The translations under genes and the position numbers were made by a program. A stretch of 64,000 bases of DNA from UBA5018 sp947463165 (GTDB taxonomy: Bacteria; Cyanobacteriota; Cyanobacteriia; PCC-6307; Cyanobiaceae): positions 62,001-126,000 of the forward strand of contig CALRTY020000007.1 in NCBI GenBank assembly GCA_943371245.1, read 5' to 3'. The notes beneath the pieces are model-generated. The model made no database searches, was not told the DNA's origin, and saw only the letters and a list, made by a program, of their open reading frames with translations. Positions 16,508 through 24,915 of the stretch are shown here, one piece after another (position 1 is the first letter of the stretch; each line of letters opens with the position of its first letter).

Positions 16508-16618
16508 TGCCAGCGCACTGGCGACATTTTGACGAGCACCGGTGCCCCTGGCAGGTCAATGCCTAGAGCAGGTCACTGCCCCTGGCAGGTAATGGCCTCC
16601 ATCTGCCAGCCTCAGGCC

Positions 16619-17311
16619 ATGCCTGCTGACGCCCCCCCCCTGGCCATCGCCCTGCTCTCCGGCGGGCTCGATTCGGCCACCGCCGCCGCCCTGGCCATTG
16701 AAGCGGGCTACCGGGTGATCGGGCTCTCGTTCAACTACGGCCAGCGCCACCTGCGGGAACTGGAGGCCGCCGCCGCCCTGGCCGCCGGGCTGGGGCTGGT
16801 GGAGCACCATGTAATAGACGTGAACCTGGCCGCCTGGGGCGGCTCGGCGCTCACCGACAGCGCCATCGCCATCCCCACCTCTGGCGTGGAAGCGAGCGGC
16901 ATTCCCAACACCTATGTGCCGGGTCGCAACACGGTGTTCATCGCCCTGGGCCTGAGCCTGGCGGAGGCCCGCGGCGCAGAAGCCCTGGTGCTGGGGGTGA
17001 ACGCCGTGGACTACTCCGGCTACCCCGACTGCCGGCCCGATTACCTGACCGCCTTCCAGACCCTGGCGGACCTGGCCAGCAGGGCGGGCCGCCAGGGCCG
17101 CGGCGCCCGCCTCTGGGCACCGCTGGTGAACTGGAGCAAGTTGGAGATTGTGCGGCAGGCCCTGCGCCTGGGGGTGCCGATCGCCGACACCTGGAGTTGC
17201 TACAGCGGCGGCCACCAGCCCTGCGGGCTCTGCGACAGCTGCCGGATTCGCGATGGGGCCCTGATCGAGGCGGGTCGAGCTGATCTGGCCAGTAGCCAGC
17301 GGGAGGCATGA
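16619..17311 (+). CDS. queC: 7-cyano-7-deazaguanine synthase
   Basis: Converts the QueE product to preQ0 using ATP and ammonia. The PP-loop SGGLDSATAA is near residue 14, followed by LSFNYGQRH. VPGRNTVFIALGLSLAEARGAEALVLGVNAVDYSGYPDCRPDY is family-typical. The zinc ligands are the cluster CYSGGHQPCGLCDSC near the end. The 230-residue length fits. ATG 16619 (MPADAPPLAIALLSGG) is chosen; the frame is open far upstream over the antisense ecotin gene. The stop overlaps the pabB start (ATGA), indicating translational coupling. Confidence 0.95.
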   Translation: MPADAPPLAIALLSGGLDSATAAALAIEAGYRVIGLSFNYGQRHLRELEAAAALAAGLGLVEHHVIDVNLAAWGGSALTDSAIAIPTSGVEASGIPNTYVPGRNTVFIALGLSLAEARGAEALVLGVNAVDYSGYPDCRPDYLTAFQTLADLASRAGRQGRGARLWAPLVNWSKLEIVRQALRLGVPIADTWSCYSGGHQPCGLCDSCRIRDGALIEAGRADLASSQREA

Positions 17312-18639
17312 GCGGCCTTACCTGGCGGCGGCAGCCGCTGCCCTGGCGGCAGCCGCTGCTGGTGGTGCAGGCCCTGGCCCACCACTACGGCCCGGCCGGG
17401 CTGGTGTGGCTCGATGGCAACGAAAGTCCCTTGGCCGGCATCGGGCGGCTCGGCGTGGCCCCCCACCAGCAACTGGTTTGCCGCGGGCTGCCCGGCGAGG
17501 CGAACGCCAGTGATCCCTTCATCGCCCTGGAAACGATGGCCCGCAGTGGCGGCCACTGGATGGGCTGGTTGGCCTACGAAGCGGGCGCCTGGGTGGAGCC
17601 GGCGGCCCACTGGCGCTCCTCGCCCATGGCCAGCCTCTGGGCGGCGCGCCACGATCCGGTGCTGGCGATCGATGCCCAAGGCCAGCAGCTCTGGCTAGAG
17701 GGCAGTGAACGGGGGTTGATGGCAGAGCTGACGGCCCTGATCGAGGCCCTGCCCCCCGGTGCTGCCGCTGCGCCGCTGACCAGCCCAGGACCGATCCCGC
17801 TGCATCGCTGGCAGTGGCACACAAGCCGCCAGAGCTACACCGAGCAGGTGGATCAGATCCGCGCTCGCATCGCCGCCGGCGACCTGTTCCAGGCCAATCT
17901 CACCGCCTGCTGCGAGCACCAGCTGCAGGCGGAGCCCGATCTGCTGGCCCTCTACGGCCGGCTGCGCCAGCGCTGCCCGGCTCCCTTCGGGGGGCTAGCG
18001 ATCGCTGCGGGGGAAGCTGCTGGGGAAGCGGTGCTCTCCGCCTCCCCGGAACGCTTTTTGCAACTGGATGGCCAGGGCTGGGTGGAAACCAGGCCGATCA
18101 AGGGCACCCGGCCCCGCCATGGCGAGGCCAGCGCCGATGCCGAAGCCGCCGCAGACCTGATCACCAGCCCCAAGGACCGGGCCGAAAACGTGATGATCGT
18201 GGATCTGCTGCGCAACGACCTGGGCCGGGTCTGCCGGCCGGGCAGCGTGGCGGTGCCCCAACTGGTGGCCCTCGAGAGCTACGCCCAGGTGCACCACCTC
18301 ACCTCGGTGGTGCGGGGCCAGCTGCGGCCGAATACCAACCTGGTGCAGCTGCTGCGGGCCTGCTGGCCGGGGGGCTCGATCAGCGGAGCGCCCAAAATCC
18401 GGGCCTGTCAACGGCTGGGGGAGCTGGAGCCGGTGCCCCGAGGGCCCTACTGCGGCTCCCTGTTCCGGCTGACGCCCACCGGCGAATTCGACAGCAGCAT
18501 TTTGATTCGCTCCCTGTTTGTGCGGGGCCGCAGCCTGCGGGCCCATGCCGGCTGCGGCATCGTGGCCGACTCCGACCCGGCCGGCGAGGCGGAGGAACTG
18601 GGCTGGAAGCTGCAGCCCCTGCTCGACGCCCTGGCCTGA
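17308..18639 (+). CDS. pabB: Aminodeoxychorismate synthase component I
   Basis: Makes 4-amino-4-deoxychorismate from chorismate for folate synthesis. The C-terminal chorismate-binding domain has QVDQIRARIAAGDLFQANLT, ETRPIKGTRPRHGEA, SPKDRAENVMIVDLLRNDLGRV, and SISGAPKIRACQRLGELEPVPRGPYCGSL, followed by HAGCGIVADSDPAGEAEELGWK. The PIKGT lysine and absence of an anthranilate-synthase-like feedback loop favour PabB over TrpE. The gene overlaps queC at its start and pabC at its end (TGATG), so queC, pabB and pabC form one unit. Confidence 0.9.
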   Translation: MSGLTWRRQPLPWRQPLLVVQALAHHYGPAGLVWLDGNESPLAGIGRLGVAPHQQLVCRGLPGEANASDPFIALETMARSGGHWMGWLAYEAGAWVEPAAHWRSSPMASLWAARHDPVLAIDAQGQQLWLEGSERGLMAELTALIEALPPGAAAAPLTSPGPIPLHRWQWHTSRQSYTEQVDQIRARIAAGDLFQANLTACCEHQLQAEPDLLALYGRLRQRCPAPFGGLAIAAGEAAGEAVLSASPERFLQLDGQGWVETRPIKGTRPRHGEASADAEAAADLITSPKDRAENVMIVDLLRNDLGRVCRPGSVAVPQLVALESYAQVHHLTSVVRGQLRPNTNLVQLLRACWPGGSISGAPKIRACQRLGELEPVPRGPYCGSLFRLTPTGEFDSSILIRSLFVRGRSLRAHAGCGIVADSDPAGEAEELGWKLQPLLDALA

Positions 18640-19496
18640 TGGCAGCCGCCATCGCCTGGATCGATAGCCCCGATGGGGCGGGCCGCTGGGGCGAGCCGGC
18701 GGCGCTGGGCCTACCGCTGCACGATCGCGGCCTGCTGCTGGCCGACGGCCTGTTCGAAACGCTGCTGGTGGAGCGGGGCCAGCCCCAGCTACTGAAGGAG
18801 CACCTGGAGCGCTGGCACGGCGGCGCCGCCCTGTTGGGCATGGCGCCGCCACCGGGGGCTGCACGGGTGCGCCAGTTGGCCGCCGAGGCGGTGGCCCGCA
18901 GTGGCATCGGCGGCGGTGCCCTGCGGCTCAACTGGAGCCGCGGCGGCGGCGGTCGCGGCATCGAGCTGCCGCCGGGTGCTGCCGAGGGCGGCCCTGGCCA
19001 GCGCTTTTGGCTACAGCTATCGGCGGCGACGCCCTGCTTTGCCCCCTTAACGGTGATCGTTAGCGCCACCGAGCGGCGCTGCAGCACCAGTCTGCTGAGC
19101 CGCTGCAAGAGCTTCGCCTACGGCTCCGCGATCCAGGCCCGCCGCCAAGCTCGCGCCGCCGGCGCCGACGAGGCCTTGCTGGCCAGCAGTGCCGGCGGCC
19201 TCTGCTGCGGCACCACCGCCAACCTGCTGGTGCTGCGGGCTGGCCAGTGGTGCACCCCGCCCCTGGCCAGCGGCTGCCTGCCGGGGGTGATGCGTCGCCG
19301 GGCCCTGGAATTGGGTCTGGCCCAGGAGGCCCAGCAGCCCATTGAGCTCAGTGAATTTGCCAGCGGCCAGATCCCCGCAGCCCTGCTAATCAACAGCCTC
19401 GGCTGCAGGCCGATCAGCGCCATCGAGGGGCTGGCCCTGGCCGAGGTTCAACCCGGGGCGGCGAAGCGATTTTGGCGTGGTCTGCTGCCGGCCTGA
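18639..19496 (+). CDS. pabC: Aminotransferase class IV, probable aminodeoxychorismate lyase
   Basis: A 285-residue PLP fold-type IV protein. It starts AIAWIDSPDGAG and has DRGLLLADGLFETLLVERG near residue 30. The PLP lysine is in LLSRCKSFAYGSAIQARRQA near residue 158, followed by GADEALLASSAGGLCCGTTANLLVLRAG. Position directly after pabB, with the start overlapping the pabB stop, supports release of pyruvate to give 4-aminobenzoate. A branched-chain or D-amino-acid aminotransferase role cannot be excluded from motifs alone. Confidence 0.87.
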   Translation: MAAAIAWIDSPDGAGRWGEPAALGLPLHDRGLLLADGLFETLLVERGQPQLLKEHLERWHGGAALLGMAPPPGAARVRQLAAEAVARSGIGGGALRLNWSRGGGGRGIELPPGAAEGGPGQRFWLQLSAATPCFAPLTVIVSATERRCSTSLLSRCKSFAYGSAIQARRQARAAGADEALLASSAGGLCCGTTANLLVLRAGQWCTPPLASGCLPGVMRRRALELGLAQEAQQPIELSEFASGQIPAALLINSLGCRPISAIEGLALAEVQPGAAKRFWRGLLPA

Positions 19497-19615
19497 GCGG
19501 CGGCGCCCAGCAGTGCTCAATTGCAGGCCGGCTCCAGAGCAGAAGTGCTGAATTAGGCAGTGCTCAAGGCCGGGAGTAAAAAAGGTTCAGCATCGATCTG
19601 GGCAAGGAAAGCGCT

Positions 19616-20104
19616 ATGGCGAAGCCTGCTGGGGCATGGGCCGGCATCGGCGCGGTGGCGCTGGCCCTGGGCTTTGGGCTGCTGGGCTGCACTGGCAAAG
19701 GTGAACAGCCGGTGTCCACCGCCAAGCCCGGAGATCTGTTGGTGATCAGCGGCAAGCAGCGCCTGGAACTGGTGCAAGCCCCCCGCGGTGGCACTGTGCC
19801 CAACAGCCTGCTGGGGGGCGTGGTGCGGCTGCGGAGCGATGGCCAAGAGCAGCTTTACACGGTGAATGCGGTATGCAGCATGCCGAACCTGCCCGGCTGG
19901 CCCACCTATGACAACCTCTACGGCCGTGAGCTCAGCAAGGTGGCAGAAGCCAAAAACTCCCTGGGCAAAACCAGCTGGCAGATTTTGTTCCACTACGCCA
20001 AGAGCAAAGAGGAGAAAATGGGTCGCGATCCCGGCCCCTGGACAGCACGTTTAAGGGACAACATGTGCCGGCGCGGCGATTTTGACGATCGCCCTAAGCG
20101 CTAG
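19616..20104 (+). CDS. Predicted lipoprotein of unknown function
   Basis: A 162-residue protein with a lipoprotein signal: positive start, hydrophobic stretch GAVALALGFGLLG and lipobox cysteine at about residue 25. The exported part has two further cysteines (NAVCSMPN and DNMCRRG) that could pair. No domain is recognised. It starts 119 bases after pabC and may share its transcript. The following spacer is repeat-rich, so it is probably the end of the unit. Confidence 0.6.
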   Translation: MAKPAGAWAGIGAVALALGFGLLGCTGKGEQPVSTAKPGDLLVISGKQRLELVQAPRGGTVPNSLLGGVVRLRSDGQEQLYTVNAVCSMPNLPGWPTYDNLYGRELSKVAEAKNSLGKTSWQILFHYAKSKEEKMGRDPGPWTARLRDNMCRRGDFDDRPKR

Positions 20105-20173
20105 ACCCCCAGCCAGCCAGCCAGCCAGGACCAACCGCTGGCAATGCTTAAACAGCTAACGCAAAGCATCCCG

Positions 20174-20253
20174 CCTTCTGCCTTTGCTAACGGCCTTCTG
20201 CCTTTGCCAACAGCCTTCTGCCTTTGCTAACGGGCATCTGCCTTTGCCAACGG
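20174..20253. repeat. 20-bp tandem repeat, four copies
   Basis: Four consecutive 20-base units starting at 20174, 20194, 20214 and 20234 (consensus ccttctgcctttgctaacgg) differ at one to three positions. They occupy the roughly 400-base spacer between the lipoprotein gene and fmdA. No gene is visible in that spacer. Confidence 0.88.
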
Positions 20254-20433
20254 CCGGGGCCCCAAGGCGAAAGCCAGGACCCCAGCATTGCCACCCAGCA
20301 GTGGCCTGGAGCCATTGTTATGAGCAAATAGCCCTAGCGATTATGCCCAAGGGCAGTGCCCGGGAGTTTGGCCCAGGCCACTGGGCTCCTGGCTCTTGCC
20401 CAGGGCCCAGCCATGCCAGCGATCGCAGAGAAA

Positions 20434-20447
20434 GTATCAACAGTTAC
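20434..20447 (+). promoter_or_regulatory. NtcA-type binding site upstream of fmdA
   Basis: GTA-TCAACAGT-TAC matches the NtcA consensus GTA-N8-TAC exactly, 55 bases before the fmdA start codon. A weak -10-like TTTGAT lies 23 bases downstream (20471-20476), the spacing of NtcA-activated promoters, although its second base is not the expected A. Confidence 0.65.
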
Positions 20448-20502
20448 ACACTCTGCTGTTGGGGCTGTCGTTTGATTTCGCCTGGAATGAAACCCTGGCC
20501 CC

Positions 20503-21708
20503 ATGCCGCAAACACTGTTCAAGGTTGATCTCACCAAGCCGATGGATCAACAGGAAATGCCAGGTCACAACCGCTGGCACCCAGACATCCCGGCAGTGGT
20601 TTCCGTCAATCCAGGCGACGTGTTCAGGATCGAATGCAAAGACTGGACGGACGGCCAGATTAAAAACAACGACGACCCCAAAGATATTGCCGATGTAAAC
20701 CTAGAAGTGGTTCACGTTCTCAGTGGCCCCATATGGGTTAATGGCGCTGAACCCGGCGACATTCTTGTTGTCGACATTCTCGATGTTGGAGCCCTTCAGG
20801 GTGATGAATGGGGCTTTACTGGCATCTTCGCCAAGGAGAATGGTGGTGGCTTCCTCACCGACCACTACCCCAATGCCGCCAAGGCGATTTGGGACTTTGA
20901 AGGCATCTATACCAGCTCCCGCCACATTCCCGGCGTGCGCTTTGCCGGCATCACCCACCCCGGTCTGATTGGCTGCGCCCCCTCCCACGAGCTGCTCAAG
21001 GAGTGGAATCGGCGCGAAACAGAGCTAGTGAATACCGCCCCAGACATCCGCACCTATGGCGCCGGCCTATCGGGCAGCGAACCGGTGCTGGCCGCCCTGC
21101 CCAACCCCAATAGCGCCATCCTCGGCACCCTGGCCAGCTCCGAGTTTGAGCGGGTTGCCAACGAGGCGGCCCGCACCGTGCCACCGCGGGAGCACGGTGG
21201 TAACTGCGACATCAAAAATCTCACCAAGGGCACCAGGATTTACTTCCCAGTTTACGTAGAAGGTGGCAAGCTATCCATGGGAGACATCCACTTCTCCCAA
21301 GGCGACGGCGAGATCTCCTTCTGCGGCGCCATCGAGATGTCTGGCTATCTCGATCTCCACGTGGATATCATCAAGGGTGGCGTAGCCAAGTACGGCATGG
21401 TTAACCCCATGTTCAAGACCAGCCCCGTGGAGCCACATTTTACCGATTACCTGGTATTCGAAGGCATCTCAGTTGATGAATTCACCGGCAAGCAGCACTA
21501 CATGGATGTGCACATTGCCTACCGTCGCGCCTGCTTGAATGCCATCGAATATCTCAAGAAGTTTGGCTACACCGGCGAACAGGCTTATCTGCTATTAAGC
21601 TGTGCTCCCGTGGAAGGTCGCATCAGCGGCATCGTGGACATCCCCAACGCCTGCGCCACCCTGGCCATTCCCACATCGATCTTCAATCAAGACATCTTGC
21701 CCCGTTAA
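20503..21708 (+). CDS. fmdA: Formamidase (FmdA/AmdA acetamidase family)
   Basis: A 401-residue hydrolase expected to split formamide, or short amides, into the acid and ammonia. The N-terminus (GHNRWHPDIPAVVSVNPGDVFRIEC, DWTDGQ) and the central GLIGCAPSHELLKEWNRRE, then REHGGNCDIKNL and FSQGDGEISFCGAIEM are typical of FmdA. The C-terminal VDIPNACATLAIPTSIF also fits. Length is normal for the family. A perfect NtcA site precedes it and a strong terminator follows. It lies at the start of a run of nitrogen-scavenging genes. Confidence 0.93.
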   Translation: MPQTLFKVDLTKPMDQQEMPGHNRWHPDIPAVVSVNPGDVFRIECKDWTDGQIKNNDDPKDIADVNLEVVHVLSGPIWVNGAEPGDILVVDILDVGALQGDEWGFTGIFAKENGGGFLTDHYPNAAKAIWDFEGIYTSSRHIPGVRFAGITHPGLIGCAPSHELLKEWNRRETELVNTAPDIRTYGAGLSGSEPVLAALPNPNSAILGTLASSEFERVANEAARTVPPREHGGNCDIKNLTKGTRIYFPVYVEGGKLSMGDIHFSQGDGEISFCGAIEMSGYLDLHVDIIKGGVAKYGMVNPMFKTSPVEPHFTDYLVFEGISVDEFTGKQHYMDVHIAYRRACLNAIEYLKKFGYTGEQAYLLLSCAPVEGRISGIVDIPNACATLAIPTSIFNQDILPR

Positions 21709-21730
21709 GCGCCAGCCTCTAGCATCTCAA

Positions 21731-21757
21731 GGGAGGGGATATATCCCCCTCCCTTTT
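21731..21757 (+). terminator. Rho-independent terminator after fmdA
   Basis: An 8-bp stem GGGAGGGG/CCCCTCCC with a loop of about seven bases is followed by TTTT, 22 bases after the fmdA stop codon. This suggests the downstream zinc-ribbon gene has its own promoter or depends on readthrough. Confidence 0.85.
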
Positions 21758-21991
21758 CCCGCCTCGCAACTCGACTTTCGGCCACAAGTTCACAAGGCCT
21801 AGCCGAGGCACCCCAAGTACCCAAGTTCTAACCGAGCCATTATCTTAACCTTATCTCAATCTTGCTGCGAAAATTTTGAATATTCATCTAGGTTTAATTT
21901 CATTTTGTTAAAGGCGGCCATCGCTCAAGCCCCGGCCCCTTTCCCCCTTCCAGTTCTCCACCACCCCACCCAGAAAGCGCCCAATCTCACC

Positions 21992-22267
21992 ATGCCAGTC
22001 TATGAGTTCAGCTGCCCCCAGGGCTGCGATAATTATGAAGTTTGGCGCTCAATTGATGCCCGTGACTCTAACACTGAATGCCCTGATTGCGGGATTAAAG
22101 GCAACCGCGTATTCAGCCCACCGATGGCGCTCTGCGGGCCTCTGCGCTTAAAAACCGAAAGCAAAGATCCCACTATTGTGCGCAAAGAAACGGGCAGCGA
22201 AAACAAGCCACGACTTAAAAATGCCCAAGGCGCCAGGCCATGGATGCTCAACCGTGGCTGTTGCTAA
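21992..22267 (+). CDS. FmdB-type zinc-ribbon protein
   Basis: A 91-residue protein starting MPVYEFSCPQGCDNYEVWRSID, with CPDCG near residue 33. This is the FmdB zinc-ribbon pattern, with the first cysteine pair spaced CPQGC rather than the usual CxxC. Family members are often found beside formamidase genes and are proposed regulators or assembly factors; the real role is unknown. The C-terminus ends GCC. ATG 21992 is chosen because conserved sequence starts there, though the frame is open upstream. Confidence 0.8.
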   Translation: MPVYEFSCPQGCDNYEVWRSIDARDSNTECPDCGIKGNRVFSPPMALCGPLRLKTESKDPTIVRKETGSENKPRLKNAQGARPWMLNRGCC

Positions 22268-23344
22268 TGCTCCTGGCGATTGAGCGAATGTGCATGTCGG
22301 CCTGGCATCTGGCCATCCAGCTTGATTACTGTTCAACTGCCGCTGGATTCGGGGCATTTTTATGACAATAACCAAGGAGGGAAACAGCTATAAATATAGA
22401 TAGAGTGCACGAGCCAGGCGAGCAAAACGAGCCAACCAAGGCAGATGAGTCAGATGAAGTAGATCAGCCAGAGTAGGCAGATAAGCAAAGAAGGCAGATA
22501 AGCAAGATGAGCAATACGAGAAGAATTAGCGCCCCCTCGGAAGCCAGATATAGCTCACCACAATTCACGGGAAAACGACGAAAGGTGTGCGTGCTATATC
22601 CAAAGCCGACATATTTATCGCGAGATGGCCTTAAATAGAAAAAACGCGCCGTGGAATCGCAGAAAGAAGCTTTGCAATCCTTCCATCATAGATTTATTTA
22701 TTTTGATTAGCAAGGCCCAGGCAGGTTAATATGAAGCAAGCTTTGATGAAGTTACCAATCGCAAGGGAGATGCTGGAAAACCATAGCCATTATCAATGGA
22801 GCACTAATCTGGCAATTTCCCTTAGCTAACATATGTCGCCTAATCGGAGGTTTTCCAGAGTCTCCTTAGCCTCCATTCCTTGATTTCATTCCCCCAAACA
22901 CCTGGCTTGCAGATCGGGGCTGTATGCGTTCCCCAAGGCGCTCCCCAGGCCCCGGTGGGTACTTCCACCGTCCCCTGGTAACCCCTAGGAAGCCGGAGGT
23001 CATATGCGGGAAGTGGGGACCTGGGAGAAGCTCGGGGCAAGGGAACTAGCCATGGCCTGTTCACAGGCAATAACAAGCCCACAGGCGACAACAAGGCTAA
23101 AGGCATTAACAAGGCTTCGGATCCTAAACTAGAGACAATAGGCGATTACCCTAGTTAGCCATACCACGACAAAGTGGCCGGAAAAAAGCGAGACGAATTT
23201 GCCTCACTATCGAAAACCTAACGCCATGATGATCTCAAGAATATTTCAACGGCTGGTGATTTGACTACCTGGGCAACTGGGGACAAAATTTCACAAGCAG
23301 CACGAAAAGCGGCATATTATTATATGCATAATATTATATAGCTA
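22268..23344. other. Long spacer, partly AT-rich and repeat-rich, no gene seen
   Basis: More than 1 kb between the zinc-ribbon gene and urtE. About 22400-22520 is built from drifting copies of agataagca/gagcaa-type units, including two nearly identical aggcagataagca blocks. About 22550-22830 is AT-richer than the surroundings. At 23320-23340 there is an almost palindromic ATATTATTATATGCATAATATT beside the end of the urt operon. A 90-codon minus-strand frame at 22840-23112 has proline/glycine-rich content and no motif, so I do not call it. Confidence 0.5.
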
Positions 23345-24094
23345 TTAGACGGTAAGAAATTCCTTGACGACATCCTCGGAGAGGGAGGCCGTGGGACCGC
23401 TGGAAACGATGCTGCCTCGCTGCATAGCATAATAATAGCTGGATTGACGAACAAAATGCAGATGCTGTTCAACTAGAAGCACACTAATGCCGGTTTCTTT
23501 CATAATTCTCTGCACGGCACGCTCGATATCGAAGATAATTGAGGGTTGAATTCCCTCTGTTGGCTCATCAAGGAGCAATAACTTAGGCTTGCCTAGCATG
23601 GCACGGGCAATGGCTAATTGCTGCTGCTGACCACCGCTGAGATCTCCACCCTTGCGGCCCAGGAATTTCTCTAGAATCGGAAATAGGTCAAATACGATTG
23701 GATCGATGTGGCGGTTCTTGGCCAGACCTCCGGGCAGTGCTTCCATGCCCAGCAGAAGATTCTCGCGGACAGTTAGCTGGGGGATGATATCCCGCCCCTG
23801 GGAAACATAGCCAATGCCATGGCGAGCACGCTGGTAGGGGGGCTCAGAGAGTAGCTCACGCCCCTGATAGCCCAGCGAACCAGACTTCTGCTGAAGCAGG
23901 CCAATAATGGTTTTTAGCAGGGTGGTTTTGCCGACGCCATTACGGCCAATCAAGCAAATCATCTCACCTTCATTAATGGACAAGTCCACATTACGGAGAA
24001 TATGGCTTTCTCCATAGTAAACATTAAGGCCTGAGACAGTGAGAATCTTTTTGTCTGTAGCCGGTGAAGTGGGGGCTGGCGCGGTGCTGAGCAT
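23345..24094 (-). CDS. urtE: Urea ABC transporter ATP-binding subunit UrtE
   Basis: A 249-residue ABC ATPase of the LivF type. Walker A is GRNGVGKTT near residue 51, the signature is DLSGGQQQQLAIARA near 153 and Walker B is LLLLDEPTEGIQPS. It powers high-affinity urea uptake together with UrtD on the cytoplasmic face of the UrtBC channel. Last gene of the urtABCDE operon, 34 bases after urtD. Confidence 0.95.
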   Translation of the reverse strand: MLSTAPAPTSPATDKKILTVSGLNVYYGESHILRNVDLSINEGEMICLIGRNGVGKTTLLKTIIGLLQQKSGSLGYQGRELLSEPPYQRARHGIGYVSQGRDIIPQLTVRENLLLGMEALPGGLAKNRHIDPIVFDLFPILEKFLGRKGGDLSGGQQQQLAIARAMLGKPKLLLLDEPTEGIQPSIIFDIERAVQRIMKETGISVLLVEQHLHFVRQSSYYYAMQRGSIVSSGPTASLSEDVVKEFLTV

Positions 24095-24128
24095 GGCGGG
24101 GGAAGAGCAGAGGAACTAGAAGAAAGTT

Positions 24129-24875
24129 TCAGTCTTGAGATTGGCCGAGATAGACTTCAATAACCTTGGGATCCTTCTTGACATCATCAATCAGCCCTTC
24201 CGTGAGAACACTGCCCTGATGCAGCACCGTTACTGGCGCCTTGAGATCACGAATAAATTCCATATCGTGCTCGATTACAACAACAGTATGCTTGCCAGCC
24301 AGTGATTTGATCAATTCGGCTGTGCGAACAGTCTCCTCATCGGTAAGACCAGCCACTGGTTCATCCAGCAGTAACAGCTGGGGAGACTGGGCCACCAGGG
24401 AGGCAATGGCCAACCATTGCTTCTGGCCATGGGATAGGGCTCCGGCCTTGGTCTTGGCGAAGGGGGCCAAACCCACGTAATGGAGTAAGCGCTGCACCTC
24501 GTCGCGAATGCTGGCAGGTATCCGATCGCTAAGCAGACCCAGGGGATTTTTCAACGGGGAGGCTGCCAACTCCAGGTTGCGAATCACATCTAGATTTTCA
24601 AAAACCCGAGGGGTCTGGAATTTACGACCAATACCCCTACGGGATATCTTCTGTTCACTCAAACCAACCAAAGACTCTCCCTTGAAGAAAACACTACCTT
24701 TGGTCGGGCGAACCTTGCCGGTGATCACATCGAGGAAAGTGGTCTTGCCAGCCCCGTTGGGGCCGATAATTGACCGCAATTCGCCAGGCTGAAGGCAAAT
24801 GGAAAGGTCGGTAAGCGCATAAAAGCCATCAAAGCTTACGCTCACATCATTAATCTGAAGCAGTGGGACCGACAT
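24129..24875 (-). CDS. urtD: Urea ABC transporter ATP-binding subunit UrtD
   Basis: A 248-residue LivG-type ABC ATPase. Walker A is GPNGAGKTTFLDVITGK near residue 39. ALSHGQKQWLAIAS carries a signature with SHGQ in place of SGGQ, which is common in UrtD. Walker B is LLLLDEPVAGLTDEE. The order UrtD before UrtE and the neighbouring permeases identify it as a urea transporter rather than a branched-chain amino acid system. Confidence 0.95.
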   Translation of the reverse strand: MSVPLLQINDVSVSFDGFYALTDLSICLQPGELRSIIGPNGAGKTTFLDVITGKVRPTKGSVFFKGESLVGLSEQKISRRGIGRKFQTPRVFENLDVIRNLELAASPLKNPLGLLSDRIPASIRDEVQRLLHYVGLAPFAKTKAGALSHGQKQWLAIASLVAQSPQLLLLDEPVAGLTDEETVRTAELIKSLAGKHTVVVIEHDMEFIRDLKAPVTVLHQGSVLTEGLIDDVKKDPKVIEVYLGQSQD

Positions 24876-24915
24876 TAAAATGCCTCGCGGTGGGTAATCA
24901 TGAGTGAGTCAAAAA

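Noticed and set aside
15824..16618. Long open extension upstream of queC
   Set aside because: It is antisense to the ecotin gene and has no conserved sequence; queC proper starts at 16619.
22840..23112. 90-codon minus-strand frame in the spacer before urtE
   Set aside because: Proline/glycine-rich with no recognisable feature; likely chance in GC-rich DNA.
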